The notes under the pieces are model-generated. The model made no database searches and was not told where the DNA came from. It saw nothing but the letters and a program-made list of their open reading frames with translations. Positions 54,572-64,000 of a stretch of DNA of 64,000 nt are shown in pieces. How positions within the stretch are numbered: the first letter of the stretch is position 1; each line of letters starts with the position of its first letter. The DNA comes from Candidatus Eiseniibacteriota bacterium (GTDB lineage: Bacteria; Eisenbacteria; RBG-16-71-46). The DNA lies in the NCBI GenBank assembly GCA_016710095.1, contig JADJLL010000007.1, positions 62,001 to 126,000 on the forward strand, in the 5' to 3' direction. Made by a program: the position numbers and the translations under genes.

Positions 54572-56626
54572 GTGGAGTTCCCATGGCGCGCGGGCGTCGC
54601 CCTCGCGCTGGCTTTCGCGTACGCGCTCGCTTCGCCGCACGCGTCGAGCGCCGGACCCTCCCTGCGCAGCAACTCGCCGCGCGCGGCGGCGGACTCCGGC
54701 CGCGTGGTGTGGTTCGCGGAGAAGCGCTTCGGGGAGAACGTGCAGACGCCCGGCGCGGACAGCGTCGCGTGGGAGCGGCTCGCGGCCGACGGCTCGCCGT
54801 TCGAGCGCGCCGCGGCGATGCGTGCGCTCGCGCGCCGTTCGCTCGCGCTCGGCGACACGGTGCGCGCGGACACGCTGCTCGCGCACTTCGCCGTGTCGAA
54901 CTCGCCGTGGGCGTGGCGCGCGTGCGAACAGCGCGCGTCGATCGCACGCGCGAAGCGCGACGACGCGCGCGCGGCGCGGCTGCTGGATGCCGCCGTCCGC
55001 GACGCGTGGCCGGACGCCGATCGCGCGCAGTGGATCGCGATGCGCGCCGAGGTGGCGCTCGCGACCGGCGACTCGGCGGACGCCGAGGTGCTCGCGCGCC
55101 AGACCGTGCGCGTCTATCCGTCGACCGGCGCCGCCGCGCGCGGCATCCGGCTGCTCGAAGCGCTCGCGGCCGCGCACGCCGACTCGATCGGCCCGGTGGA
55201 CCTGCAACTGTCCGCGACTTCCGAGGCGTTGCGCGGCATGCGCTCGTCCGCGATCGGGCGCTGGCGCCGCGCGCTCGCCCGCGCGGGCGCGGCCGACAAG
55301 CACAAGGTCGCGCTCGAACTCGCCGACCTGCTGCTCACCGCGCGCATGCCGCTCGCGGCGCGCACGGCGGCCGAGACCGCTTACGCGCGCGCGTCCGACG
55401 AGACGGGCCGCGCCCGCGCGCGGCTGCTGCAGGCGCGTGCGCTGCGCGCCGCCGGAACGGTGGACTCCTCGCTCGCGCTGTACGCCGACCTCGGCGCGCA
55501 CGCGCCGACCGCGAACCTGCGCGCCGTCGCGTGGTGGGAGTACGCGCGCGAGGCGCAGGACCGCTCGCGCTTCGCCGAGGCGCGCCGCGGCTTCGTGCGC
55601 GTGGCGCAGGCGGGCGACCGCCGCTCCGACGACGCACGCTTCCTGAACGGGCTCATGTACTACGCCGCGGGCGACCGCGACTCCGCGCTGACCGTCTGGC
55701 GCGCACAGAGCGGCGAGGCGTCGCGCTTCTGGTATGCGATCGCCCTGCGCGGCTCGGATCGCGCGCGTTCGGACTCGCTGCTGCGCGAACTGGCCGCGAA
55801 GCCCGGCTACGCGTTCTACCGCGCCGCCGCGCGCGACACGCTCGGCGAGTACGGCTGGCCCGGAACGGTGATGGAGGCGGCCGAGCCCGAAGGCCTCGCG
55901 GGCCGGGCGCTCGCCGCCGCGATCGGGATGCCGTACGTCGGGCTCGGCGAGGACGCGGTCTACCTGCTCGGGCGGATGAACGCGAACGACGCGCGCGTGC
56001 TGGGCGGCGCGGAGCTCTCGAGCGCGGAATGGCTCGGCTGCGCCCGCACGGCCTACTCGATGGGCGAGGTCGCGCTCGGCACGCGGCTCGCCGAGCGCGC
56101 GTTCTCGGTCGCGCCCGGCGACTCCGCGCAGTGGAGCGTGGTGCCGTGGGCGTACCCGCCGGCGTTCGCCGAAGAGGTCGTGGCGGCCGAGACGCTCGGA
56201 GTGGAGCGTGCGCTCACCTGGGCGCTCGTGCGGCAGGAGAGCCGCTTCGAACCGAAGGCGCGCTCGACGAGCGACGCGCTCGGCCTCGCACAGCTCAAGC
56301 TCGCCACCGCGGGCGACGTCGCCCGCGCGTTGCGCGAGCGCGAGCCGACCGATTCGACGCTCTTCACGCCCGGACCGTCGGTGCGCTACGGCGCCAAGTA
56401 CTTCGCCATGATGCTCGCGCGCTTCGCGGGTTCGCCGCCCGTGGCGCTGGTGGCGTACAACGCCGGGCCGAACGCGATGCGCAAGGACTGGCGCGACGTG
56501 CTCGCGCGCGGGGGGGACGCGCTGTTCTGCGAACTGGGCACGAACGCCGACTCGCAGGACTACGCCCGGCGCATCACCGGCTACCGGCAGGCCTACCGGG
56601 TGTTCGCGCCGCGCGAAGACCGTTGA
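54572..56626 (+). CDS. Soluble lytic murein transglycosylase with helical repeat domain
   Basis: The roughly 684-residue protein has a signal peptide (GVALALAFAYALASPHASSAG), then about 480 residues of Ala/Arg-rich helical repeats like the superhelical ring of Slt70. The C-terminal SLT domain has the catalytic Glu in LVRQESRFEPKA, then SDALGLAQLKLATA and VALVAYNAGPNA, and ends RRITGYRQAYRVF. It cuts peptidoglycan. I chose GTG 54572 for its GGGAG site; ATG 54557 and GTG 54563 are alternatives that overlap guaA. Confidence 0.87.
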   Translation: MEFPWRAGVALALAFAYALASPHASSAGPSLRSNSPRAAADSGRVVWFAEKRFGENVQTPGADSVAWERLAADGSPFERAAAMRALARRSLALGDTVRADTLLAHFAVSNSPWAWRACEQRASIARAKRDDARAARLLDAAVRDAWPDADRAQWIAMRAEVALATGDSADAEVLARQTVRVYPSTGAAARGIRLLEALAAAHADSIGPVDLQLSATSEALRGMRSSAIGRWRRALARAGAADKHKVALELADLLLTARMPLAARTAAETAYARASDETGRARARLLQARALRAAGTVDSSLALYADLGAHAPTANLRAVAWWEYAREAQDRSRFAEARRGFVRVAQAGDRRSDDARFLNGLMYYAAGDRDSALTVWRAQSGEASRFWYAIALRGSDRARSDSLLRELAAKPGYAFYRAAARDTLGEYGWPGTVMEAAEPEGLAGRALAAAIGMPYVGLGEDAVYLLGRMNANDARVLGGAELSSAEWLGCARTAYSMGEVALGTRLAERAFSVAPGDSAQWSVVPWAYPPAFAEEVVAAETLGVERALTWALVRQESRFEPKARSTSDALGLAQLKLATAGDVARALREREPTDSTLFTPGPSVRYGAKYFAMMLARFAGSPPVALVAYNAGPNAMRKDWRDVLARGGDALFCELGTNADSQDYARRITGYRQAYRVFAPREDR

Positions 56627-56648
56627 CGGCTCTGGTAGGCTGCGCCCC

Positions 56649-57317
56649 GTGAACGCGAACCCGACTCCGTCGCCGATGCCCGATCCGCTCGAACCGCTGC
56701 GCACGCCCGCCTGGCTGGCCGAGGCGCGGCGCAAGGCGATCCACCTCGGGATGGTGATCATCCCGCTCGAGCTGCTCTTCGAAGTGCTGCCGTGGCCGCG
56801 TGGCAAGCACCAGTTCGCGCTGCTGTTCGTGCTGCTCACCGCGGGCGCGATCGTGCTCGACCTGTTCCGCATCCACGAGCACCGCACGAAGGCGTTCTTC
56901 CGCGACTTCTTCGGCGAGATGATCCGCGAGCACGAACAGCTGAGCCTGCTCGGCAGCACGTACCTGCTGCTCGCCGCGCTGCTCGCGATCGAGATCTTCC
57001 CGCAGCCGATCGCCGCCGCCGCCGTGGGCTTCACGGTGCTCGGTGATGCGTTCGGCGCGCTGGTCGGCCGCGCGTACGGCCGGCACAAGTTCTTCCGCAA
57101 GTCGCTCGAGGGCGCGCTGGGCTGCTTCGTCGCATGCCTCGTGTGGATGTGCGTCGTGGGACTCACGGGACAGGTGCCGTGGAACGTGCTGTTCGTGGGC
57201 GCGCTGATCGCGACGTTCGTCGAGATGCTGCCCGTGCCGCTCGACGACAATCTCGGCATCACGCTCGCCGCGGGCTACGCGATGAAGCTGATGGTGCTCG
57301 GAGCGCAGGGCGCCTGA
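56649..57317 (+). CDS. Dolichol kinase / phosphatidate cytidylyltransferase-like membrane protein
   Basis: The 222-residue membrane protein has an ARRKAIHLGMVIIPL start and GFTVLGDAFGALVGRAYGRHKFFRKSLEGALGCF, the conserved pattern of the SEC59/DGK-like CTP-dependent lipid kinases (VTE5/VTE6 relatives). About six membrane helices. It probably phosphorylates an isoprenoid or diacylglycerol. GTG 56649 is taken as the start: TAGGCTGC at 56636 puts the transcript start at this codon. No ribosome site is present. Confidence 0.75.
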   Translation: MNANPTPSPMPDPLEPLRTPAWLAEARRKAIHLGMVIIPLELLFEVLPWPRGKHQFALLFVLLTAGAIVLDLFRIHEHRTKAFFRDFFGEMIREHEQLSLLGSTYLLLAALLAIEIFPQPIAAAAVGFTVLGDAFGALVGRAYGRHKFFRKSLEGALGCFVACLVWMCVVGLTGQVPWNVLFVGALIATFVEMLPVPLDDNLGITLAAGYAMKLMVLGAQGA

Positions 57318-57320
57318 GCT

Positions 57321-57350
57321 TTGGCACCCGCCGAACGCGGGTGCTAGCGT
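57321..57350 (+). promoter_or_regulatory. Promoter of the secreted repeat protein
   Basis: TTGGCA, 18 bases, then TAGCGTGC, 96 bases before the ATG. Confidence 0.5.
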
Positions 57351-57445
57351 GCCGGCGTTCGCTTTCCCTTTCTCTCCGAGACAATCGAGCGCCCCGCGAG
57401 GAAGCCGCAGTGTCCCCCGGCCTCCGTGGGCGGCAGGAGGTCGCC

Positions 57446-60400
57446 ATGGTCGGCGCACGCCTTCGTCTGTTCGCCGTCTGCACGCTGTTCGTCCTTTCCG
57501 CGCACGTGAGTGATGCCGTCGCGGCTTCGAAACCGGCGTCGACTTCCGCCGGTGTCCCCGACGGCAGCGGCGGCACGCTCGTCGTCTGGGAGGACCAGCG
57601 TGGACTCGCGGGTTCCGGGGTCTACGCGCAGCGCCTCGACGGCGCGGGCGCATCGCAGTGGACGAGCGAAGGCGTCGCGGTGTGCACCGCGGCGGGCGTC
57701 CAGCAGTACGCGCGCATCGTCGCCGACGGCGCGGGTGGCGCGTTCGTCGTGTGGCAGGACGATCGCAGCGGCACGTTCTCGAACTCCGACGTGTACGCGC
57801 AGAAGCTGGACGCCTCCGGCGTACCGCAGTGGACCGCGAACGGCGTGCTCGTGTGCGGGGCGGCGAACGGCCAGACCCACCCCGTCGCGGTGCTCGACGG
57901 ATCGGGCGGGTTGCTCGTCGTGTGGCAGGACGAGCGCGGCGCGAACGCCGACGTGTACGCGCAGCGGCTCGACGCCTCGGGTGTCGCCCAGTGGGCGGCG
58001 AACGGTGTCGTGGTCGGAAGCGGGACGGGAGACCAGTACGCGCCGGTCGCGGTGCCCGACGACGCGGGCGGCGCGATCCTGGTGTGGCAGGACACGCGGC
58101 TCGGCGGATCCGATCTCTTCGCGCAACGCGTGAACGGCTCCGGAGCGTCGCAGTGGACCGCGAACGGCATCGCGCTCGCGACCGCGACGGGCGCGCAGTG
58201 GTACCCGGCGATCGTGTCCGACGGCGCGGGCGGCGCGTTCGTCGCGTGGGCGGACTCGCGCAGCGGGATCGGCGACGACATCTACGCCCAGCGCATCGAC
58301 GCCGCGGGTTCGCCGCTGTGGACCGCGAACGGTGTCGTCGTGTGCAACGCGGCGCTTCATCAGGCTGCGCCCGCGATCGTGGCCGCCGCCGGTGGAGCGA
58401 TCGTCGTCTGGGAGGACGACCGTGGCGGCCTGCTCGAGCAGGACGTGTACGCGCAACGCCTGAACGGATCGGGCGCCGTTCAATGGACGGCGGGCGGCGT
58501 GCCGGTGTGCGCGGCCGCGAGCTTCCAGGGCGGGATGAGCGCCGGGCCCGACGGCGCCGGTGGCGTGCTCGTGATGTGGATGGACCATCGCGCGGGAGAG
58601 GACGCCGACGCCTACGCGCAGCGGATGGACGCTTCGGGCGCGGCGCTGTGGACCGCGAACGGAGTCGCGCTGTGCACGGCGGTCGGTTCGCAGTTCGGCG
58701 GCGCGATCGGCACCGACGGCGCGGGTGGCGCGGTCGCGGTGTGGCTGGACACGCGCAGCCGCTTCGAGACGGACGTCTACGCCCAGCGACTCGATGCCTC
58801 CGGCGTCGCGCAGTGGACCGCGAACGGCGCGAGCGTGCGGATCGACGGCATGCAGCGGAACGTCGTGTCGGCGCCGCTGGGCGGCGGCGCCACGATGCTC
58901 GTCTGGATGGAAAAACGCGCGGGGCAGTACGACATCCGCGCGCGCAAGCTCGATGCCTCCGGCGCTCCGTCGTGGGGCTCGGTCGCCGTGTGCGCCGCGG
59001 TGGACGCGCAGGCGTCGCCCGTCGTGACGAGCGACGGCGCGGGCGGCGCGATCGTGGCGTGGACGGATTGGCGCTCCGGTGGCACCACCGCCGATCTCTT
59101 CGCGCAGCGCGTGAGCGGCTCGGGCGCCGTGCTCTGGACGCCGGACGGCGTGCCCCTCTCGACGGCGGCGGACGCCCAGGAGGAACCCGCGATCGTGAGC
59201 GACGGCGCGAACGGCGCGATCGTCGTGTGGCAGGACCGCCGCGACGGGATCACCTACGACGTGTACGCGCAGCGAGTCGACGCCACCGGCGCGGTGGTGT
59301 GGGCGACCGGCGGCATCGCGGCCGGTTCCGCGGCGGGCAACCAGTGGCATCCCGCGCTGGTCGCCGACGGCGTGGGCGGCGCCATCGCGGTGTGGCAGGA
59401 CACGCGCGACGGACTCGGCTACCAGACGTGGGCGCAGCGCGTCGACGCGACCGGCGCCGCGCAGTGGAATCCCGCCGGCGTGCTCGTGTGCGGCGCGTCC
59501 GACGAGCAGGGCGTGCCGTTCGCGACGACCGACGGCGCGGGCGGCCTCGTGGTCGCCTGGACGGATGCGCGCAGCTTCCAGCAGGTCGCCTACGCGCAGC
59601 GCGTGTCGGCTTCCGGAACGGTGCGCTGGAACGCCAACGGCGTCGCGCTCGTGAGCGGCCCGGGTGCGCACCAGGTGTCGGCGATCGCGCCGGCGCCGGC
59701 CGGCGGCGCCGACGTCGTGTGGACGCACGCGCTCGGCGACGACGGCGACATCGGCGCGCAGCGTGTGGATTCGACCGGCGCCGTGCAGTGGGGCGCTCAG
59801 GGCGTCTCCGTCGCCGCCGCGCTGGGCGAGCAATCGGGAGCGCGGGCATGCGGCGACGGGGCGGGCGGTGTGTACCTCGCGTGGGAGGACTCGCGCGCGG
59901 GCGGGACCGATCTGTACGCGGCCCGGCTCGATGCGACGGGTGCGCCGCAGTGGATCGAGGGCGGCATCGCACTGGCCGCGGCCGCCGGCGCCCAGCGTGC
60001 GCCGTCGCTGGTGACCGACGAAGCCGGCGGCGTGGTCGTCGCGTGGCAGGACTTGCGGGACGGCAAGCAGCGCTTCGCCTACGCCGCGCGACTCGCCGCG
60101 AACGGCACGCAGGCGTGGACGAGCGGCGGCGTCGTGCCGACCTCGCTCGCGTTCACGCGTTCGGACGTGAGTGACGGCGCCGTGCAGCTCGAGTGGTTCG
60201 GCGCGGGCGCGACGTTCCTGTCGGCCCGAGTCGAGCGAAGCGACGAAGGGAGCGGGGAGTGGACGAAGGTCGCGGACATCGAGAGCGACGCGTCGGGCTT
60301 CTTCCGCTTCCGTGACGAGCACGTGGTCGCCGGACGCTCGTACGGCTACCGCGTCGCGGTGTTCTCGGACGGCGCGGAGACGCGCACCGCGCCCTTCTGG

Positions 60401-60685
60401 ATCGCCGTCCCCGAACGCGCCGTGCTCGCGCTGTCGGCGCCCGAGCCGAACCCCGCGCGCGACGCGCTCCAGGTGACGTTCACGCTCGCGGGAGGGAGGG
60501 CCGCGAAGCTCGAACTGCTCGACGTGGCGGGCCGCCGCGTGCAGCAGTGGCCGCTCGACGGGCTCGGCGCGGGCGCGCACACGCGCCGGTTCGCTCCGGC
60601 CGGTCGCGTCGCTCCCGGCATTTACGCGCTGCGCCTCACCGAAGGCGGCCGTACCGCGACGCGCCGGGTCGCGATCGTGCGCTGA
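57446..60685 (+). CDS. Secreted 16-repeat protein with type-IX-like C-terminal domain
   Basis: The 1079-residue protein has a signal peptide (LFAVCTLFVLSAHVSDAVA), then 16 repeats of about 54 residues. Each contains GGaxVVWxDxR, DVYAQRLDasG, and QWTANGVxV, like a beta-propeller blade. A fibronectin III-like domain follows (VQLEWFGAGATFLSARVE), and the last 80 residues form a FlgD/T9SS type A sorting-like domain (PEPNPARDALQVTF, LLDVAGRRV, GIYALRL). It is probably exported to the surface by a type IX-like route, perhaps with the PorV-like protein encoded at 33458. GGCAGGAGG precedes the ATG. Confidence 0.85.
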   Translation: MVGARLRLFAVCTLFVLSAHVSDAVAASKPASTSAGVPDGSGGTLVVWEDQRGLAGSGVYAQRLDGAGASQWTSEGVAVCTAAGVQQYARIVADGAGGAFVVWQDDRSGTFSNSDVYAQKLDASGVPQWTANGVLVCGAANGQTHPVAVLDGSGGLLVVWQDERGANADVYAQRLDASGVAQWAANGVVVGSGTGDQYAPVAVPDDAGGAILVWQDTRLGGSDLFAQRVNGSGASQWTANGIALATATGAQWYPAIVSDGAGGAFVAWADSRSGIGDDIYAQRIDAAGSPLWTANGVVVCNAALHQAAPAIVAAAGGAIVVWEDDRGGLLEQDVYAQRLNGSGAVQWTAGGVPVCAAASFQGGMSAGPDGAGGVLVMWMDHRAGEDADAYAQRMDASGAALWTANGVALCTAVGSQFGGAIGTDGAGGAVAVWLDTRSRFETDVYAQRLDASGVAQWTANGASVRIDGMQRNVVSAPLGGGATMLVWMEKRAGQYDIRARKLDASGAPSWGSVAVCAAVDAQASPVVTSDGAGGAIVAWTDWRSGGTTADLFAQRVSGSGAVLWTPDGVPLSTAADAQEEPAIVSDGANGAIVVWQDRRDGITYDVYAQRVDATGAVVWATGGIAAGSAAGNQWHPALVADGVGGAIAVWQDTRDGLGYQTWAQRVDATGAAQWNPAGVLVCGASDEQGVPFATTDGAGGLVVAWTDARSFQQVAYAQRVSASGTVRWNANGVALVSGPGAHQVSAIAPAPAGGADVVWTHALGDDGDIGAQRVDSTGAVQWGAQGVSVAAALGEQSGARACGDGAGGVYLAWEDSRAGGTDLYAARLDATGAPQWIEGGIALAAAAGAQRAPSLVTDEAGGVVVAWQDLRDGKQRFAYAARLAANGTQAWTSGGVVPTSLAFTRSDVSDGAVQLEWFGAGATFLSARVERSDEGSGEWTKVADIESDASGFFRFRDEHVVAGRSYGYRVAVFSDGAETRTAPFWIAVPERAVLALSAPEPNPARDALQVTFTLAGGRAAKLELLDVAGRRVQQWPLDGLGAGAHTRRFAPAGRVAPGIYALRLTEGGRTATRRVAIVR
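57550..60140 (+). repeat. 16 coding repeats of about 160 bp
   Basis: The repeats are clear in protein but diverged in DNA, so the array is old and unlikely to be unstable. The motif VVWQD[DET]R followed by YAQRLDASG marks each unit. Confidence 0.85.
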
Positions 60686-60711
60686 GCGAAAGCGCAGGGA
60701 TTTCCCGAGAG

Positions 60712-60743
60712 ACGGCCGCCCGAGTGGGCGGCCGTTCTCGTTC
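60712..60743 (+). terminator. Rho-independent terminator
   Basis: ACGGCCGCCC-GAGT-GGGCGGCCGT with TCTCGTTC after it, following the repeat protein gene. Confidence 0.88.
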
Positions 60744-60851
60744 ATGGCGACATTTCGAGGGGACCGGGTCTTCGGAATCGTGAGCCTTTTCCGATACTCC
60801 GCATGAATCCCCGGCTCCACGTTCACGCACTTATCCCCCAAGACGGTGCGC

Positions 60852-62777
<1,926 letters not shown>

Positions 62778-62833
62778 AGACGGCGGATTGAAGGCGCAAG
62801 GGCGGCGCTCCGGCGGCCGATAACCCCGGCGTC

Positions 62834-63772
62834 ATGAACCGCTCGATCCCGCACCCGGAATCGCCGCGCGAAGCCGCGCTGCGCCACGTCGCGAACCACC
62901 AGTACGCCGAGGCCGTGCTCTGGCTCGAGCGTGCCCTCGCGACGGCCACCGCGCCCGACGAACGGCAGGCGATCGCGAACACGCTCTCCGACGTCGCGTC
63001 CGCCGCCCGTGCCGGGGGAGACCTCGCACAGGCCCAGCGTGCGCTCGAACTGGCGACCGGCGCCGAGGACTGGGCCGACCTCCATTGCCGTCTCGGCACC
63101 GTGCTCGCCGAACGCGGACGGCGCTCCGAAGCGCGGCAGGCGTTCGACCGCGCGCTCGCGCTCAATCCTCGCTATCGCGCCGCGGCGGTCGAACGTGCGC
63201 TGCTCGACGCGCGCGACGGACGGATCGCGGAAGCCATGCAGACGCTTCGCGCGATGGCGGCCGAGCAACTCGCCGGCGAGCCCGGCGCGTTCGAACAGGG
63301 ACTCGCGCGGCTGGGCGAGGCCGACTTCGAGGACGCCGCGCCGCTGCTGCACCGAGGGCTCGAGCGGACCGACGCGTGGATCGAGGAGCAGCTGCACGCC
63401 TATCAGGCGCTCGTCTACCAGGGCGACATGGCGGCGGCGCTGCAGCACGTCCGCGCCGCGGCGCTCGAACGTCCCGGCTATCCCGACCTGCACCTGCTGC
63501 TCGGAGCGCACGAGCTGCAGATGGGGGCGACCGACGACGCGCTCGAATCGCTGTCGCGGGCGCTCGAGCTGAATCCCGACTATCACGCCGCGCGCGTCGA
63601 GTTCGCACGTGCGCTGGAGGCCGTCGGCGACACGACCCAGGCGCTCAGCCAGCTCGAAATGGTGCTGGCGGGACAGCCCGGTCACGCCGAAGCGCGGCAA
63701 CTCCACGAGCGGCTGACGTCCCGCCGCCGGGGTGGCCGAACGGCTACCGCTTCGAGCGCACAACGGTCTTGA
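62834..63772 (+). CDS. TPR-repeat protein
   Basis: The 312-residue soluble protein has about seven TPR-like units, for example HCRLGTVLAERGRRSEARQAFDRALALNPRYR and HLLLGAHELQMGATDDALESLSRALELNPDY. No signal peptide or enzyme domain. Such proteins act as scaffolds; a partner cannot be named. TAACCC 13 bases before the ATG may be a -10 element, and no ribosome site is present. Confidence 0.75.
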   Translation: MNRSIPHPESPREAALRHVANHQYAEAVLWLERALATATAPDERQAIANTLSDVASAARAGGDLAQAQRALELATGAEDWADLHCRLGTVLAERGRRSEARQAFDRALALNPRYRAAAVERALLDARDGRIAEAMQTLRAMAAEQLAGEPGAFEQGLARLGEADFEDAAPLLHRGLERTDAWIEEQLHAYQALVYQGDMAAALQHVRAAALERPGYPDLHLLLGAHELQMGATDDALESLSRALELNPDYHAARVEFARALEAVGDTTQALSQLEMVLAGQPGHAEARQLHERLTSRRRGGRTATASSAQRS

Positions 63773-63852
63773 CCGGCGGCTTCGGCGGGGAGCAAGGTAC
63801 CCACGGGTCCGGGCTCACTCCGGCTTTCACGTCGTACAGGAGGGGACCACAC

Positions 63853-64000
63853 ATGGCGCGTGGCACCGTCAAGTGGTTCAGCGATTCGAAGGGCTACGGT
63901 TTCATCACGGCCGAGGGCTCCGAGGAGTCCGAAGTCTACGTTCATTTCTCCGCCATCGAAGCTCAGGGGTTCCGAACCCTGCATCCGGGCGAGACGGTGG
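63853..64000 (+). CDS. Cold-shock protein (3' end off the window)
   Basis: The 49 visible residues begin ARGTVKWFSDSKGYGFI and continue with VYVHFSAI, the RNP1 and RNP2 motifs of CspA-type single-strand nucleic-acid-binding proteins. AGGAGGGG precedes the ATG. Its untranslated leader of unknown length (63773-63852) contains no gene. Confidence 0.95.
   Translation, partial: MARGTVKWFSDSKGYGFITAEGSEESEVYVHFSAIEAQGFRTLHPGETV

Noticed and set aside
51513..54947. 1144-codon minus-strand frame over purH, the YdeI domain and guaA
   Set aside because: It is a shadow of three well-identified genes on the plus strand.
63728..63790. tRNA-like string GGGGTGGCCGAACGGCTACCG near the end of the TPR gene
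   Set aside because: The D-arm resembles a type II tRNA but no matching acceptor, anticodon or T arms follow, and it overlaps a coding region.

Overview
The window is 64 kb of very GC-rich bacterial chromosome, gene-dense, with short intergenic gaps and many 4-base ATGA/GTGA overlaps. A PorV/PorQ-type outer-membrane protein, a long secreted repeat protein ending in a type-IX-like (FlgD/Ig-like) C-terminal domain, several secreted beta-helix or Ig-like proteins, tandem GlgC-type genes and a PEGA protein suggest the FCB superphylum. Candidatus Eisenbacteria or a relative, probably a metagenome-assembled genome, is my best guess; no rRNA or marker set is present to prove it. Five apparent frameshifts and 1.8 kb of corrupt-looking G-runs (about 17.25-19.06 kb) suggest draft-quality sequence in places.

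Layout. 1-4 kb, minus strand: a truncated secreted protein, a PDZ protein with a His-rich tail, and an exported oligoendopeptidase F. 4.2-10.3 kb, plus strand: a tightly coupled redox operon with a hexaheme cytochrome, a four-cluster Fe-S protein, an NrfD/HybB quinone-site protein, a histidine kinase with haem motifs in its sensor and a Cys-rich insertion in its ATPase domain, a receiver protein, a 22-residue hydrophobic peptide, and a receiver fused to a GcvH-like domain. 10.4-15.4 kb: secreted proteins, tRNA-Leu, a lipoprotein and an outer-membrane-like protein. Two of the secreted proteins, otherwise unrelated, end in almost the same TTTWGxLKT motif. 15.7-24.4 kb: a HerA-like ATPase, the low-quality tract, tRNA-Ala, a small membrane protein, CstA coupled to a cysteine-less TlpA-like protein, and a PilB/GspE ATPase. 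24.5-34.6 kb: a GAF-PP2C phosphatase, trpS, scpA-scpB (ScpB with a huge acidic tail), a DUF985 cupin, an RluB-type pseudouridine synthase with a 500-residue basic repeat tail, a lipoprotein and the PorV-like protein.

34.7-48 kb: two overlapping ADP-glucose pyrophosphorylase genes (the first degenerate), MltD, a 1127-residue PEGA protein, comEC, a PhnA-type C-terminal domain, ychF, and a complete 1215-bp insertion sequence with 20-bp inverted repeats lying exactly between the ychF stop codon and the purN promoter. 48-57.3 kb: a purine operon (purN, HAD hydrolase, purC, cupin, purH, a YdeI-like domain in frame with guaA) running into a lytic transglycosylase and a dolichol-kinase-like protein. 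57.4-64 kb: the 16-repeat secreted protein, a hybrid histidine kinase, a TPR protein and the start of a cold-shock protein.

A box TAGNNTGC, sometimes with a TTGACA-like element 17-18 bases upstream, precedes about ten genes. In three of them it lies so close to a GTG start that the transcript should be leaderless.
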